Shown one piece after another: positions 44,643 through 56,614 of a stretch of DNA of 64,000 nucleotides. The stretch covers positions 248,001 through 312,000 of the forward strand of contig JAACJK010000219.1 of NCBI GenBank assembly GCA_013368325.1, written 5' to 3'. The position numbers were made by a program, and so were the translations under genes. Numbering within the stretch: the first letter of the stretch is position 1; every line of letters begins with the position of its first letter. The notes beneath the pieces were generated by a model. The model did not search any database. It was not told the DNA's origin and worked only from the letters and a program-made list of their open reading frames with translations. This DNA comes from Ephemerocybe angulata (Eukaryota > Basidiomycota > Agaricomycetes > Agaricales > Psathyrellaceae).

Positions 44643-47339
44643 TCAAGACTCCTCCGAATCCAAAGTCGAATGGAGCAACACCTTCGCCTTCAGAACGCAC
44701 TCCATCTGACTCTTCTTCTCCCCGTCCACCTCCTTCACTGTCGTACACCTCACCCCCAACCCAGTCGCACACACGAGCTTCCTCACCTCATCTTTCACCT
44801 GTTTCCGGGCCCCAAATTCATACGAATCCACCATGAGCTTCTCATTGAAAGCCTTCTCTTTCATCGGGATGAACATCTCGACATCCGCGCTCAGCACACA
44901 CTCCATCACCATCTCCCGTATCCCCAGCGCTTTGGCGAAGAGGGTCTTGACTTTGCCGTTTAACACATCCAACACTTCGGTCGATCTATCTTTCGACGTT
45001 GGCGTTTCTGAGCCCTGCCAACCTACGGTGAGCATCAAGTTCCGCAGTGTCCCGCCGAGGCGGCTCTCTGCGTCACCATCGCCATCATCAGGTGCAAGGG
45101 CGTGTTTAGCAGTCATAGACAGCCAGTTCTTGGCGATAGAATGTTCGTCTTGATAAATAATGGGTAAAAAGGCAAGTAGGATGAGCAAACAGACAACGTA
45201 CATGACTTCCGAACTCGTCCCCATACCCCTCTCAGATGATGATCAACCTCGCCATCCGTGAGGCATAGGCTCTTGATCATAGTCGCACACGTTCCAATTA
45301 AAGCGTTCTGCACCATCGCCTCGAACAGCACAGTACTCTCCTCTCCCCCCTTCGTGTCCAAGATGTTCCTCTGAAGCCTCCCCACAAGCCCCTCTCCCCA
45401 CTTCTGCACCACATTCGCCCGTGCATCATCCCACTCCTTCTTCTGAACCCCTCTCTCTCCCAAACCTCCTCCCTTCCCTGATCTCGACGCCGCCTTGGCT
45501 TCCAGAACCGCATCCGCCAAATCTACCGCACACTGGAACACCAAATCGTTCAACTCCTCCACAGCGCGCACCACCTCCGCCACACTCACGCGGTCCGCGG
45601 TTACCATAAACGCCTGCGCGACGGTCAACTCCTCCGTCCGCGTACGAAGGAGCGCCTGGGTCCGCGTCAGGTGGGCTTCGACGTCCGCCGCTCGGCGCTC
45701 CGAGTCGTCGAGACGGCGTCTGGCGGCGACTCTCCATTTCTTGAAGTCTGCTTCGAGCTCGGCGTATTTCTTGGCTAGGTCTTGGTCTGTCGAGGTGGGT
45801 TGAGGTTGGGGATTTGGTGATGGTTTGGTTTCGGCGGAGGAGGCGGAGTCAACGTCGATCACTGGGGGCTGCAGTTTTGTTTGTGCGCGTGTTTGCCTCT
45901 CAGAAGCGGCAGTCTGAGGTTTGGAAGATTCAACGAGTTCAGTATGCGAGCTCGGGTTAGCAGTGCCGGCGGATTCATTGAGGCCATTACGCCTATCTGA
46001 GGTGGGGTTCTCGCGTCTTGATTCAATGCGAGCGTCGTCACGACTCGTGCCAGGAGCGGAGTCAGAGATCGATAAGGGGACGGCTTTAGAGCGCGTGGAA
46101 TGAGAGCCAGAGCTCGGAGTGGCAGACATGGTAGAACTTGGAGGCTTGAAGGGCTTTACCGTATATGATGCGGATGCTCGCTGAGGACCTTTCGCTGACT
46201 CATGGGCTTTCCGGCGCTCCGTAGGGTGGCCGTTGACTGTCGGTGGCACAGGTTGATGGTCTAAGTAACGGATGGTCAGCAAATATACGACTCTTCGTTA
46301 TTGAGGGAAGGGAGGCTCACCCTTCTGGTCGTCATCTATGATGATGACTGGCTGGCCCTTCGACTGTTTCGGGGCGAAGGGGGATACTACCAGTGGGGTA
46401 TGGTCCACTTGCTGCTGCCCCAGGGTGGACCGATGTTCATGTTCGTTCTGTGCTCCCGCATCGCCGTCTGAGTGTTGCTCAGTAGTCATACGAGAGATTT
46501 TTAGACTACAATACTCACATTCGCTTTCTTCGGCAATAGCCATCTGTTGGTCAGAGGAGCTGGTGGAGGTGGATGTGACGTGGTGGCGGGGTTTTGGTTG
46601 TTGCATGCTGGCAGAGGCGGTATCCTGGCCGTGCGCGTGCTTTCTAGAAGGATTGGTGGTTGAAGAAATAGAGCTACGGCGGAGCGTGGAGTTTGAGCTC
46701 GGTGGCTTTGACGTCTTCGAGGATGAAGCAATATGTTGGTACGGTATCTCAGGGCTTTGCAGCCTGAGCTTGGACGCCATTTCTAGCTCGCAGTCTGAAG
46801 GCGGCTGTTCGCGGGATGGGCGACGAAGTGCCTCTGGTTCCTTCGAGAGAGAAGTAGGCTTATTTGAGTGGGTACGTGGCCTGTTGTCGCCACTTGTGGT
46901 TAGGCGATTGGAGGTTGTGTGCGACAGCTGATTTTGCTTCGATGGCTGCTGTTTCGAAGCGGCAAGATAAAGCTCGTCTTCAAGATCGTCGTCTACTTCT
47001 ATAGGGTCATCTTCTATCCTTACATTCAGCAAAAATACGTATGCACGCATTCCTCTGAGAGTGAAGAATGGAGAGTGAGAGCTACATACCGTCACCAGAG
47101 TCCCCTATGGTTATAACTCTCCTGGGCAATTCTGGTTGATCTCCTACGCGTTTGGGCTTCTTATTCGCGCGTCTGAGCATTTCTTCCTGGTACGACGCAT
47201 CCGCGTCAGGCTGGGAGGTGGGTATTTCGTCTGAACTCCCTTCGTCACCCTCTGGGACGCCTTCAACACCCTCTCGCTTCCGTTTGAGCGGGCTTCCGAA
47301 GAGAGTCTCTGTGACAAATGCCGCTGCCTTTGAGATCAT
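44643..47339 (-). CDS. Coiled-coil partner (CC family) protein with three SUMO-interaction-like motifs
   Basis: Start MISKAAAFVTETLFGSPLKR with SPLKRKREGVEG, then NKKPKRVGDQPELPRR. Disordered exons contain VITIGDSGD (about 47115-47089), PIEVDDDLED, VIIIDDDQKGE (about 46352-46321) and VIDVDSASSAE (about 45869-45842): hydrophobic cores flanked by acidic residues, as in SUMO-interacting motifs. The core is TRTEELTVAQAFMVTADRV, SVAEVVRAVEELND, WGEGLVGRLQRNI and VLFEAMVQNALIG. After an intron come SIAKNWLSMTAKHALAP, MECVLSADVEMFIP, CATGLGVRC and the end LHSTLDSEES, TGA at 44643-44645. Head-to-head with the ATPase at 47573, with 233 bp between start codons, so the two probably share a promoter. Confidence 0.87.
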
Positions 47340-47572
47340 ACACTTGAATTATATGGACTAGAATTGTCAGGAATGCACTCGGAATGTGCAGTGGTTGGCT
47401 GAGTTGAGGGCGCTTTGCGACACGAAGGTCGGGAACAAGAGGCGGCAATCAAAATGTAAACGCCAGCTAAATTAATTGATCGCCTCAGCTTGGTTCCCAC
47501 CACCAACTTGAACCCTTCTCCTGCTGTCGCGTAAAAGGGCAACCAACTTATTCTAAGGTCAAGCCTTCAACC
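47340..47572. promoter_or_regulatory. Bidirectional promoter between CC gene and ATPase
   Basis: A 233-bp gap between divergent ATGs. At 47443-47477 it carries CGGCAATCAAAATGTAAACG followed by CCAGCTAAATTAATT, the ATPase-side motif, about 96-130 bp before 47573. Confidence 0.6.
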
Positions 47573-50366
47573 ATGGAGAACGCAGGCAGAAAGGAATATG
47601 AGGGTACGACGCGAAGGCTGCTGCTAGCCTTTGACATTGGGACGACGTTCAGCGGCATTTCGTACAGGTCAGTGCAGCCTTTGTTCTACTCTCATTTTTG
47701 TTTCACTCCGAGGAACCAGCTGGACGACGTTTTACCTTGCACTTTTCGGAGGGAGCTTGGAGGATAAGACCTCAGAACCACTGGGTTCTGAGTGCATGGG
47801 TGTCAGGAACCTCTTGCATGGCCATTCGACCAAGAACCTAGTCGCGGCCGTGTTTCCTGTATAAGAGCTTGTGTCTGACTATCCTGTCTCTACAGCATCC
47901 TAGATCCTGGAAAAGTTCCAGAAATCCGACCTGTGACGCGGTAAGTGCCGTTTGACGCGCTTTTTCAGTGCAAAAGTATTCATACACGCACTGGACAGAT
48001 ACCCCTCGCAAGAGCAAGTCGGCGGAGATTCCAAGATCCCAACCGTCATCTACTACAACAAGCACGGAAAACCCGAGGCTATAGGCGCAGAAACCCTCAA
48101 GGAGGGTATCGAAGCCGACGCCGAAGAAGAAGAATGGCAAGTCGCGCGCTGGTACGTAGCCCTTACCTCAAAAAACGCGTCAATTACCCACACATACCCG
48201 CCCAGGTTCAAGCTACACCTCCGGCCCAAATCCGCCGTTGTTGCAGGAGAAGAACCCGTGCCCCATCTCCCTTGCAAGAAGACCGTCACTGAAGTCTTTA
48301 CCGACTTCATGGTCTACCTGCACAACTGCGCCAAGACGTACATCACCGAGACTCACGGCGCCCCGCTCTACGCGTCGCTCTCCAATGACATTATCTATGT
48401 CCTGACGCACCCGAACGGATGGGCGGGGCCGCAGCAGACCGCGATGCGGCAGGCTGCGATCAATGGGGGCCTTGTCCCGAACACCGTGGAAGGCAAGGCC
48501 CGCGTGATGTTCGTCACCGAGGGCGAGGCGAGCTTGCATTTCTGCTTGTCCAATGGACTGGATTTGGCTGTGGAAAAGGACGAGGAGGAGGAGGGCCCGC
48601 CTAAGAAAAAGGTCAAGTTGACGAAGGCTGCGAAGGCGAAGGCAGATGCGAAGGTACGAGGATATGGCTCGCATACGAAGATGAATTGGCGCTGACTGAC
48701 TTATTAGAAGGCGAAGGAGGGCAATGGCGTCCTCATCGTCGATGCTGGTGGAGGAACAATCGATGTCACGTCGTATAGCCAGCAACCCGATGGCTCCTAT
48801 ACCGAGATTGCCATCCCAGAGTGTGAGCCTTACTACCTTCGCTACACATAATCAAGTGATATGACGCTGATGCAACAACAGGTGACTTCCAGGGTAGCGC
48901 CTACGTGACAATGCGCGCTAAGAAGTGGTTCACCAGTCCGTCTAACTACCTCCTCATGGATTTGCCTCGCTGACTTCCCATTATAGACCTGCTCAAAGCA
49001 ACGCGCTTTGAACCTGACGTCGAGACGCTCACGCAGCGTTTCGACCGCAGTACGAAGCACGTATTCCGCAAGGAAGATGAGCCGCATCATATCCAATTCG
49101 CCTCCATCCGCGAGAAGGAACCAGCTCTCAAGATTCGCAGCGGGCGCCTTACGATGGAAGGAACCGATGTCGCCTCGTTCTTCAAGCCTTCGGTTGACTG
49201 TATTGTCAACGCCGTGAAGAAGCAGAGTGCCGCGGCGCGTGTGCCCATCAGGGTGCGTCCGAGTATAGTGTCCAAAGTTTCCTATGGAACTGAGAGATTT
49301 ATAGTCTGTTTTCCTCGTCGGGGGCTTCTCTGCGAGCCCATGGCTGTTTAACCAGGTTCAGGCCGCGATAGAGCCGCTTGGGATCACAGTATCGAGACCC
49401 GATTCACATGTGTAGGTCCTACTGTCTTTCTTGAAGTCGATCTAAGCTCAGCTCAGACATATCATAACAGCAACAAAGCGGTCTCAAACGGCGCTGTGTC
49501 GTTCTTCCTGGATAGTCTCGTGTCGTCTCGGGTATCGCGTGCGACGTATGGCATCGAGGTTAATGTCGACTACGACTCGACAGACAGGGAACACATGAAG
49601 CGTGGGCGCAGTGTGTATATCCACCCCTCCACTGGGGTCCCGAAGTTGAGCGGTGGTTTTAGCGCGATTCTGGGCAAGGTCAGCCCAAATCTTAAAGGCC
49701 ATACCAACCTCTGATCCACTGACTGTTCCCTTCCCATAGGGAGTGGAAGTCAAAACTACGCAAGAGTTCATTCGACGCGGTTACCTTCTGCGGAGACAAA
49801 CGCGCGAGAGCTTAAAGACATACAGCTCAGAGATTCTGGCGTACACTGGCGATTTGCCTAATCCACACTTTGTTGACGAGGACCCTGGTGCGTCGCTTTC
49901 AATCGTCTGCAGTCGCGACTCCCCGTTCATCCAAACCTGTCTTGCTACATACTAGATAAATTTGCGGTGGTTTGCAAAGTTGAAGCAGACATATCTGCTA
50001 TAACGCCTTCGGTGAAGGAAAACGCTGCTGGAGAGACATACTATGAGATCGGATTCTCCGTCGTGTTGCTCTTCGGCCTGACAGAGTTGAAGGCACAAAT
50101 GGCGTATGAGGAAAATGTAAGACTTCCTTCCTTTTGACTTTTTCTTTCCTTCATGCGAATGGCTGGATACATACTGACTACCTATTTGAATCGTTTTCAT
50201 ATCATCTGTGGTATCTTCATCCTCCTATTCATTTCCATAGGGCGTGGAAAAACGGTAAGTGCAATTGACACTTCGTCTCTTAGAACATATACTGATATAC
50301 CTTTCTTCACATTGCAGAGGACCCGCGGCCGTCGTTTTCGCCGGTGGTGCTTCGGCGTTTGCGTGA
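47573..50366 (+). CDS. HSPA12-like Hsp70-family ATPase with Lys-rich insert
   Basis: Start MENAGRKEYEGTTRR, then LLLAFDIGTTFSGISYR. Blocks: ILDPGKVPEIRPVTR, FKLHLRPKSAVVAGEE, YVLTHPNGWAGPQQTAMRQ, FVTEGEASLHFCLSNGL, an insert VEKDEEEEGPPKKKVKLTKA continuing as Ala/Lys repeats, VLIVDAGGGTIDVTSYS, SFFKPSVDCIVNAVKKQSA (no preceding intron), an adenosine exon VFLVGGFSASPWLFNQV, NKAVSNGAVSFFLDSLV, LLFGLTELKAQMAYEEN, micro-exon 50241-50254 and the end GPAAVVFAGGASAFA with TGA at 50364-50366. First of three tandem ATPase genes, and head-to-head with the CC gene starting at 47339. Same insert and intron pattern as the genes at 31718 and 51076. Confidence 0.93.
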
Positions 50367-51075
50367 GGGCTATTCATGAGATATATCGATAAAGTTTGCT
50401 TTTGGATGAAATTCGCTATCCTGCCTTACCTTTCTTGGTTCGCTTTAACTTATATACCCTCAATCCTCACTACTTGTCTGGCTTCGCCCAGCCGCCTTAG
50501 CGGACTCAATTTCGGACTTGTCGAGTACGCTCAGCACTCAGGCAGGTAACTGTTCGAACTTTCATACTTGTTGCATATAGTTCTGCTTGTCAAATACAGT
50601 CGTCCCCATTACTCGTTATGCGTTAGATACTATAATATGACCTTCAGATAGGCTCACCCCCTGGTACCTTTGTTACTTTTCCTTTTTAAATTGTCCACCG
50701 AATCCTTCTCAACTTGAATGTGAAGTCCGAGGCTAACTTTGTGTATAAACTATGCAAAGTGCATTCGCTAATTTCGCTTTCCTCCGAAACCGGGGCAGTT
50801 AAAACGAGTTGACCTTTTGACGATTCAGCATTTTTCTCGTCCCCCCTCTGACCCAAACCCGACCTGTATTATACCGTATGACTCGGTATGAGGAATGCCA
50901 GGAGGAAACTGAGGTTTACGTTGGGTGTATGAAGGAGAACTAATTCGGCAATCAAAGTATGCAAGAACGCCAGCTAAATTAGTTGGCGGACTCAATTCTC
51001 TTCCCACCACCTGCACAAAGGTTCAAGCCTCCAGCCTTCGAAAACGCGACTTTGGACCTTATACGACTGGTGACG
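50367..51075. other. Intergenic between tandem ATPase genes
   Basis: About 0.7 kb with no recognised exon; the motif at 50946-50982 is annotated separately. Confidence 0.45.
50946..50982 (+). promoter_or_regulatory. Shared upstream motif CGGCAATCAAA plus CGCCAGCTAAATTA
   Basis: CGGCAATCAAAG, a 12-nt spacer, then ACGCCAGCTAAATTAG, 94-130 bp upstream of the ATG at 51076. Same arrangement as at 31595 and 47443. Confidence 0.55.
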
Positions 51076-53697
51076 ATGGAGACTAAGGCTAGGACGCCGT
51101 ACGATGGCGCGTCCCGGAAATTGTTGCTCGCATTCGACATTGGGACGACGTTTAGCGGCATTTCATACAGGTCAGCAGAAAGTTCAAGCCATCATGGCCC
51201 ATACTCCTTGGTAGACCTGCGTTAGCTGTGCACCAGGAGTGTATCTTCAAAGAGCTGAAACTGATATGTATATCTTTACAGCATCCTGGATCCCGGAAAG
51301 ATCCCACAAATCTTACCAGTGACACGGTGGGCGCGGCCCTTTGAGGTGCTTTGAGGTGCCAACATTGCTCATGTGCGCGACAGGTATCCTTCTCAAGGAA
51401 CAGCTGGGAGCGACTCGAAGATCCCAACGGTGATATACTACCATAAGAACGGAAAGCTCGCCGCAATTGGTGCTGAGACGCTCAAAGAAGGCATTGAGGT
51501 TGAAGTAGAGGAAGAGGGTTGGCAAATCGCGCGTTGGTACGTCGCCCCAACAAGAAAAACGCGACATTTACTCACATACCCGTGTCTAGGTTCAAGCTAC
51601 ACCTGCGACCCAAATCTTCCATCGTCGCGGGCGAAGAGCCCGTGCCCCCTCTGCCTTGTGGCAAGACCGTCGTCGAAGTGTTCACCGATTTTGTATTCTA
51701 CATGCACAACTGCGCGGAGAAGTTCATCACCGAGACGCACGGCGCCGTAGTCTGGGCCTCGCTTTCGAAAGACATTACATATGTTCTGACGCACCCGAAC
51801 GGGTGGGCGGGCCCACAGCAGACCGCGATGCGGGAGGCAGCGATCAAGGCGGGTCTCGTCCCCAACACGCCTGAAGGCAGGGCGCGTGTGGTGTTCGTTA
51901 CTGAGGGAGAGGCAAGTTTGCATTTCTGCCTCTCCAATGGGATGAGTCTGGCAGCAGCGAAGGAGGAGGAGGATGAGCCGCCGAGGAAGAAGGCCAAGTT
52001 GAGCAAAGCGGCTGCAGCGGAGGCCAAGGGAGCTACCCAGGTACGGATAGTAGTTGCGTATGGACTTGAGTTGGCTCTCATAAGACGAAGGAGGGCGATG
52101 GTGTGCTCATTGTCGATGCTGGTGGAGGCACGGTCGACGTTACGTCATATTGTCGGCAGACTGACGGTTCCTACGTCGAGATCGCCATACCACAGTGTAA
52201 GCGTAACCCAAATTCATGTCCAGAGCCACTCTGATGAAGTGCAGGTTACTTCCAAGGGAGCGCCTACGTGACAATGCGCGCCAAAGCGTGGTTTACCAGT
52301 CAGTCGTCCATTTCTATACCAGACAGTTCCTAACGCTCAGCGCACGTTTTTTCAGACTTCTTCAAAGGTTCAAGATTCAAGGACGATGTCGAAGCGCTCA
52401 CCCACACCTTTGACACCAAAACGAAGCCCCGGTTCCAGAAAGTCGACGAGAAATACCACATCCCATTCGCGTCAGTCCGCGAGAGGGATCCCGCGCTGAA
52501 CGTTACCGCTGGGAGGCTTAGGATGGAAGGATCTGATATTGCCTCGTTCTTCAAACCTTCAATTGACTGCATCGTCAACGCAGTGAAGGAGCAGAGTGCC
52601 GCAGCGCATGTGCCTATCCGAGTAAGCCTGCATCACGAGGAACCTACATAGCATGAAACTTATCATCTGCACGCAGAGCGTGTTTATGGTTGGAGGGTTC
52701 TCCGCTAGCGAGTGGTTGTTCCAGCAAGTCAAGGCACAGGTTGAGCCACTTGGCATCGCGGTGTCGATACCTGACCAGCATGTGTAAGTCTTCACCCTTC
52801 GGTCTCATCGTCGTACCTCGTGACATTATCACTTTCGCGCAGAAACAAAGCGGTCGCAAGTGGCGCTGTCTCTTTCTTCCTTGACAGCATGGTATCCTCG
52901 CGCGTTTCGCGCGCGATGTATGGGCTGAGTATATACCAAGTGTATGACTCGACTAACCCGGACCACGTGAAGCGGGGCCACAAGGTGGAGGTGCATTCAG
53001 TTACAGGTAGACCGTGTCTCTTCGGCTTCTTCAGCGTCATCTTGCCCAAGGTTAGTTGAATTCGCCAGCTTTTCTGAAACAATACTGATTAGTCTGAACC
53101 GCACTTGCCATGTAGGGCGTACAAGTGACCACCACAGCAGAGTTTGTAAAATATTTCCACCGTCAGGAATTTAACCGGGCGGACCTCGACAAATACTCGT
53201 CCGAGATCCTTATGTATTCTGGGGACTCTCAGGGCTCTCCCTGGATAAAGGATGAACCTGGTAAGCTGAATTGATTTTACCAGAATTTGGTCGCTCTTTC
53301 GCTCTGGCGCATAGCTGATGTTTTGGTGCTAGACATGTACCCAGTGGTGTGCACAGTCGAAGCAGACTTGTCCAAGATAACTGCAACCGAGAAGAAGAAT
53401 CCTAAAGGGGAGACCTTCTACCGGATAGAGTACTCTATCGTGCTGCTTTTCGGCCTAACGGAATTGAAGGCGCAGGTAGCGTACATGGAGGACGTGAGTG
53501 CCTGGCACCTTTTCCCCTATCACCACAGACCAACGATTAACTGACTCTCTCTCTCCGATTCTACTGTCCATCTGCGTCACTAGGGTGTTGAAAAAAGGTA
53601 TGCTTCTCCCAAATTTAAAGTCATATGCACTGGCTGACGAGATAATATCTACAGAGGACCCGCATCTATCATTTTCGCCGATGGCGGCTTTGCATGA
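51076..53697 (+). CDS. HSPA12-like Hsp70-family ATPase with Lys-rich insert
   Basis: The ATG at 51076 (METKARTPYDGASRK) gives the usual distance to LLLAFDIGTTFSGISYR; the open frame extends further back without an ATG in a better context. Contains YVLTHPNGWAGPQQTAMRE, FVTEGEASLHFCLSNGM, an insert AKEEEDEPPRKKAKLSKAAA (a basic run weaker than in its neighbours), VLIVDAGGGTVDVTSYC, SFFKPSIDCIVNAVKEQSA, VFMVGGFSASEWLFQQV, NKAVASGAVSFFLDSMV, LLFGLTELKAQVAYMED, micro-exon 53584-53597 and the end GPASIIFADGGFA. Middle member of the three-gene ATPase array; no CC gene touches it. It is closest in insert and exon pattern to the gene at 31718. Confidence 0.92.
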
Positions 53698-54061
53698 GCG
53701 GCCTGAGGCCATCTCCTTTTTCCACTTTATATTATTTGAAATGTAATACCCACTCATGTATATCCTTATTTCTTGCGCCCATGGTCGTTCTCAAAACGTC
53801 GACTCTCCTCGGCCTCTCCCAAGCGTCTCCCTCGCAACTTGCTCGCAAAGTCGCAACTCTCTCGGCGTGGTAGAAACTCCCCGGCAATCAAAGCGTTACC
53901 GGGGATCTAAATTTAATCTTAATTAGTGGTCCATTCTGGGGGATCGGGCCCCGGATTTTCTTTGCCAGCAACCACATCGTTTTCAGTCTCAGAGGACAAA
54001 GGCGAAGAAGGATCTTGAACCCATATCCACTACATTCGCTCTACTCTGTTTTTCTGAAACA
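53698..54061. other. Intergenic with partial upstream motif
   Basis: At 53882-53891 CGGCAATCAAAG occurs, followed by an AT-rich stretch (TCTAAATTTAATCTTAATTA, 53906-53925), a loose form of the motif before the neighbouring ATPase genes. It lies further (about 140-180 bp) from the ATG at 54062. No exon seen. Confidence 0.4.
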
Positions 54062-56614
54062 ATGCCTGAGCCAGGGAACAACAATCGCAAGCCGTACGCG
54101 GGTACGGCTCGTCGACTTTTGCTTGCCTTTGACATAGGCACGACGTTCAGTGGAATATCTTACAGGTTGGATTTTCGCGCTTACCCAGTGTCAATTTCAT
54201 ACTAAAAAGAACTTTCCATGAAGCATTCTCGACCCCGGGCAGATTCCTGAGATTAGGCCAGTCACTCGGTGCGCTGTTCTCTTGCTGTTCTCACCATTCA
54301 AAGGTCAACAAAAGGCTAATGTTAGACAAGATACCCGTCACAGGAGCAAGTTGGCGGTGACTCCAAGATCCCCACTGTCATTTATTACGACTCCTCCGGA
54401 GAGCCAGTTGCAATTGGGGCAGAAACCCTCAGAGAAGGCATTGAAACGGACGCCGAGGAGGAAGGGTGGAAGATAGCCCGCTGGTGCGTGCACGACGCGC
54501 CTATTAATCAAAACGCGCTCTTTACGCGTTCTCACTTTTAGGTTCAAGCTCCATCTCCGTCCGAGGGAAGCCAACAATGCTGCAGAAGAAGAGCCTGTTC
54601 CGCCGCTGCCCCTCGACAAAAGCGTCATCGAGGTCTTTACGGACTTTATGGCCTACCTTCATCAATGTGCCAAGGCCTATATTCAAGACACCCATGGGGA
54701 GAGACTGTGGAACTCGCTGCAAGGCGATATTCTGTACGTTTTGACCCATCCGAACGGATGGGGTGGTAGGCAGCAAGGTTCGATGCGTCGTGCCGCGTCT
54801 TTGGCTGGATTGGTTCCCAATACACCAGAGGGAGGGGCGCGTGTTATGTTCGTTACGGAGGGTGAAGCAAGCTTGCACTTCTGCCTATCGAACGGGCTTA
54901 ACCTCGAGGACGCTAGAAACCGGGTACGCTTCTTCCTTTGTCATACCTATCCCTGGCAGTCTAATCGGCATTCTGGCGTAGGGCGTCCTAATTGTTGATG
55001 CCGGGGGAGGAACAGTCGATGTCACCGCGTACCGTCGAAGGGCCGATGGTTCCTTTACGGAAATTGCGATTCCCCAATGTTTGCAATCTCATGCCTCTGC
55101 ATCGACTACTTTCTCATACCCCACACAGGCTACTTCCATGGTGGCGCATATGTTACAATGCGTGCCAAGACGTGGTTCCACAGTCAGTTCTCACTTTTCT
55201 TTCTTTGAAACAACCAGCTGATGCTGTACCAACTAGATCTCCTTGAAGGGTCCCGGTTCGAGCCGGATGTCGAGACCCTCACTACGCGGTTTGACAGAGG
55301 CACGAAGCATGTCTTCCGAAGGGTGGAAGATCAGCATATTCAGTTCGCGTCTCACCGCGAGCGCGACCCCGCGTTGGGCATTCGTTCAGGGCGACTTACC
55401 ATCCCAGGGTGCGTCTCGACAAAGTCTCGGAGCGCTTCATAAGTCTTATGTCAATTAGAGCGGCTATTGCTGGGTTCTTCGCACCCTCGATCGACTGCAT
55501 TGTCGATTGCATCCAGAGGCAGCGGGTGGCTGCCCACATCCCTATCAATGTGAGAAGTTCTGGAAGTCTCGCATGAAGCTCTAGTTCTGATCCACTGAAC
55601 AGAATGTGTTCCTCGTCGGAGGCTTCTCTGCTAGCCAGTGGCTCTTCGAGAAAGTACGCGAACGCATCCAGCCTCTCGGCATCACAGTTTCTCGGCCAGA
55701 CACGCATGTGTACGCACACGTTCTCCTCTCATTTTTTAACGAACGGTTTGGACTTATAAGTCACCTCAGAAATAAAGCCGTATCGAATGGTGCGGTATCC
55801 TTCTACCTCGACAGCCTCGTCACCTCCCGCGTCTCGCGCGCGACCTACGGTGTGGAGGTTTGGCACGAGTACGACCCTCGCGATCTTGAGCACGTTGCCC
55901 GCGGCAATCTAGTAAGGGTTCATCCTGCCACGGGGCAGCCAGCGTTGTACGACCTATTCGATGTGATCTTGCCCAAGGTGAGTTCCTTCCTTCAAAGCGC
56001 CGAATCCGCACAAGCGCTTATGACGACGTCTATTTTTCCAATCGCTATAGAATACGGAGGTTGCGGCAACGAAAGAGTTCCGTAGGCATTTTCGGGCGGC
56101 GGTTAAGCATAGACACGAGCTGCTCGAGCGTACGGTGCCAATACTTGGGTACTGTGGGCCGTCTGAAAACCCGAAGTGGATTAATGATGAACGCCGTGCG
56201 TTTTCACTCTTTGGGGTAATTTGAGTCTTGGATGGAAAAGGCGCTGACGCTTTGAGTTGCAGAAATGTACCCTCAGTTGTGCAGGGTGACTGCCGATACG
56301 TCTGGGATCCACCCGAGAACGAGGAGGACGGCGGCGGGGCAGCCTTACTATGAGATTGAGTACGATGTTGTGCTCCAGTTTGGGCTTACAGAGCTCAAGG
56401 CGCAGATCGCGTACAAGCATAATGTAAGTATGGTTTGCTTTGGTTCTTTGATCTGGGATGCGTGCTGACTGTTGGTGGCCTTTTCGTTGGTTTTTCGGTA
56501 TCTAGGGTGTTGAGAGACGGTACGTTGTTGAACGTTTGAGGCGGATAGCGCGATATTGATTGTGCGACTCTCCATCATTTTAGGGGTCCTGCGTCTGTTA
56601 TCTTTGGCAGATAA
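54062..56614 (+). CDS. HSPA12-like Hsp70-family ATPase
   Basis: Start MPEPGNNNRKPYAGTARR, then LLLAFDIGTTFSGISYR. Contains ILDPGQIPEIRPVTR, FKLHLRPREANNAAEEE, YVLTHPNGWGGRQQGSMRR (Arg replaces the usual Pro), FVTEGEASLHFCLSNGL, VLIVDAGGGTVDVTAYR, FFAPSIDCIVDCIQRQR, VFLVGGFSASQWLFEKV, NKAVSNGAVSFYLDSLV, LQFGLTELKAQIAYKHN, micro-exon 56506-56519 and the short end GPASVIFGR, TAA 56612-56614. No Lys-rich insert, and an intron separates the LTIPG and FFAPS exons, so despite sitting next to insert-bearing copies it groups by structure with those at 3458 and 61011. Last of the three-gene array, facing the right inverted-repeat arm. Confidence 0.92.
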
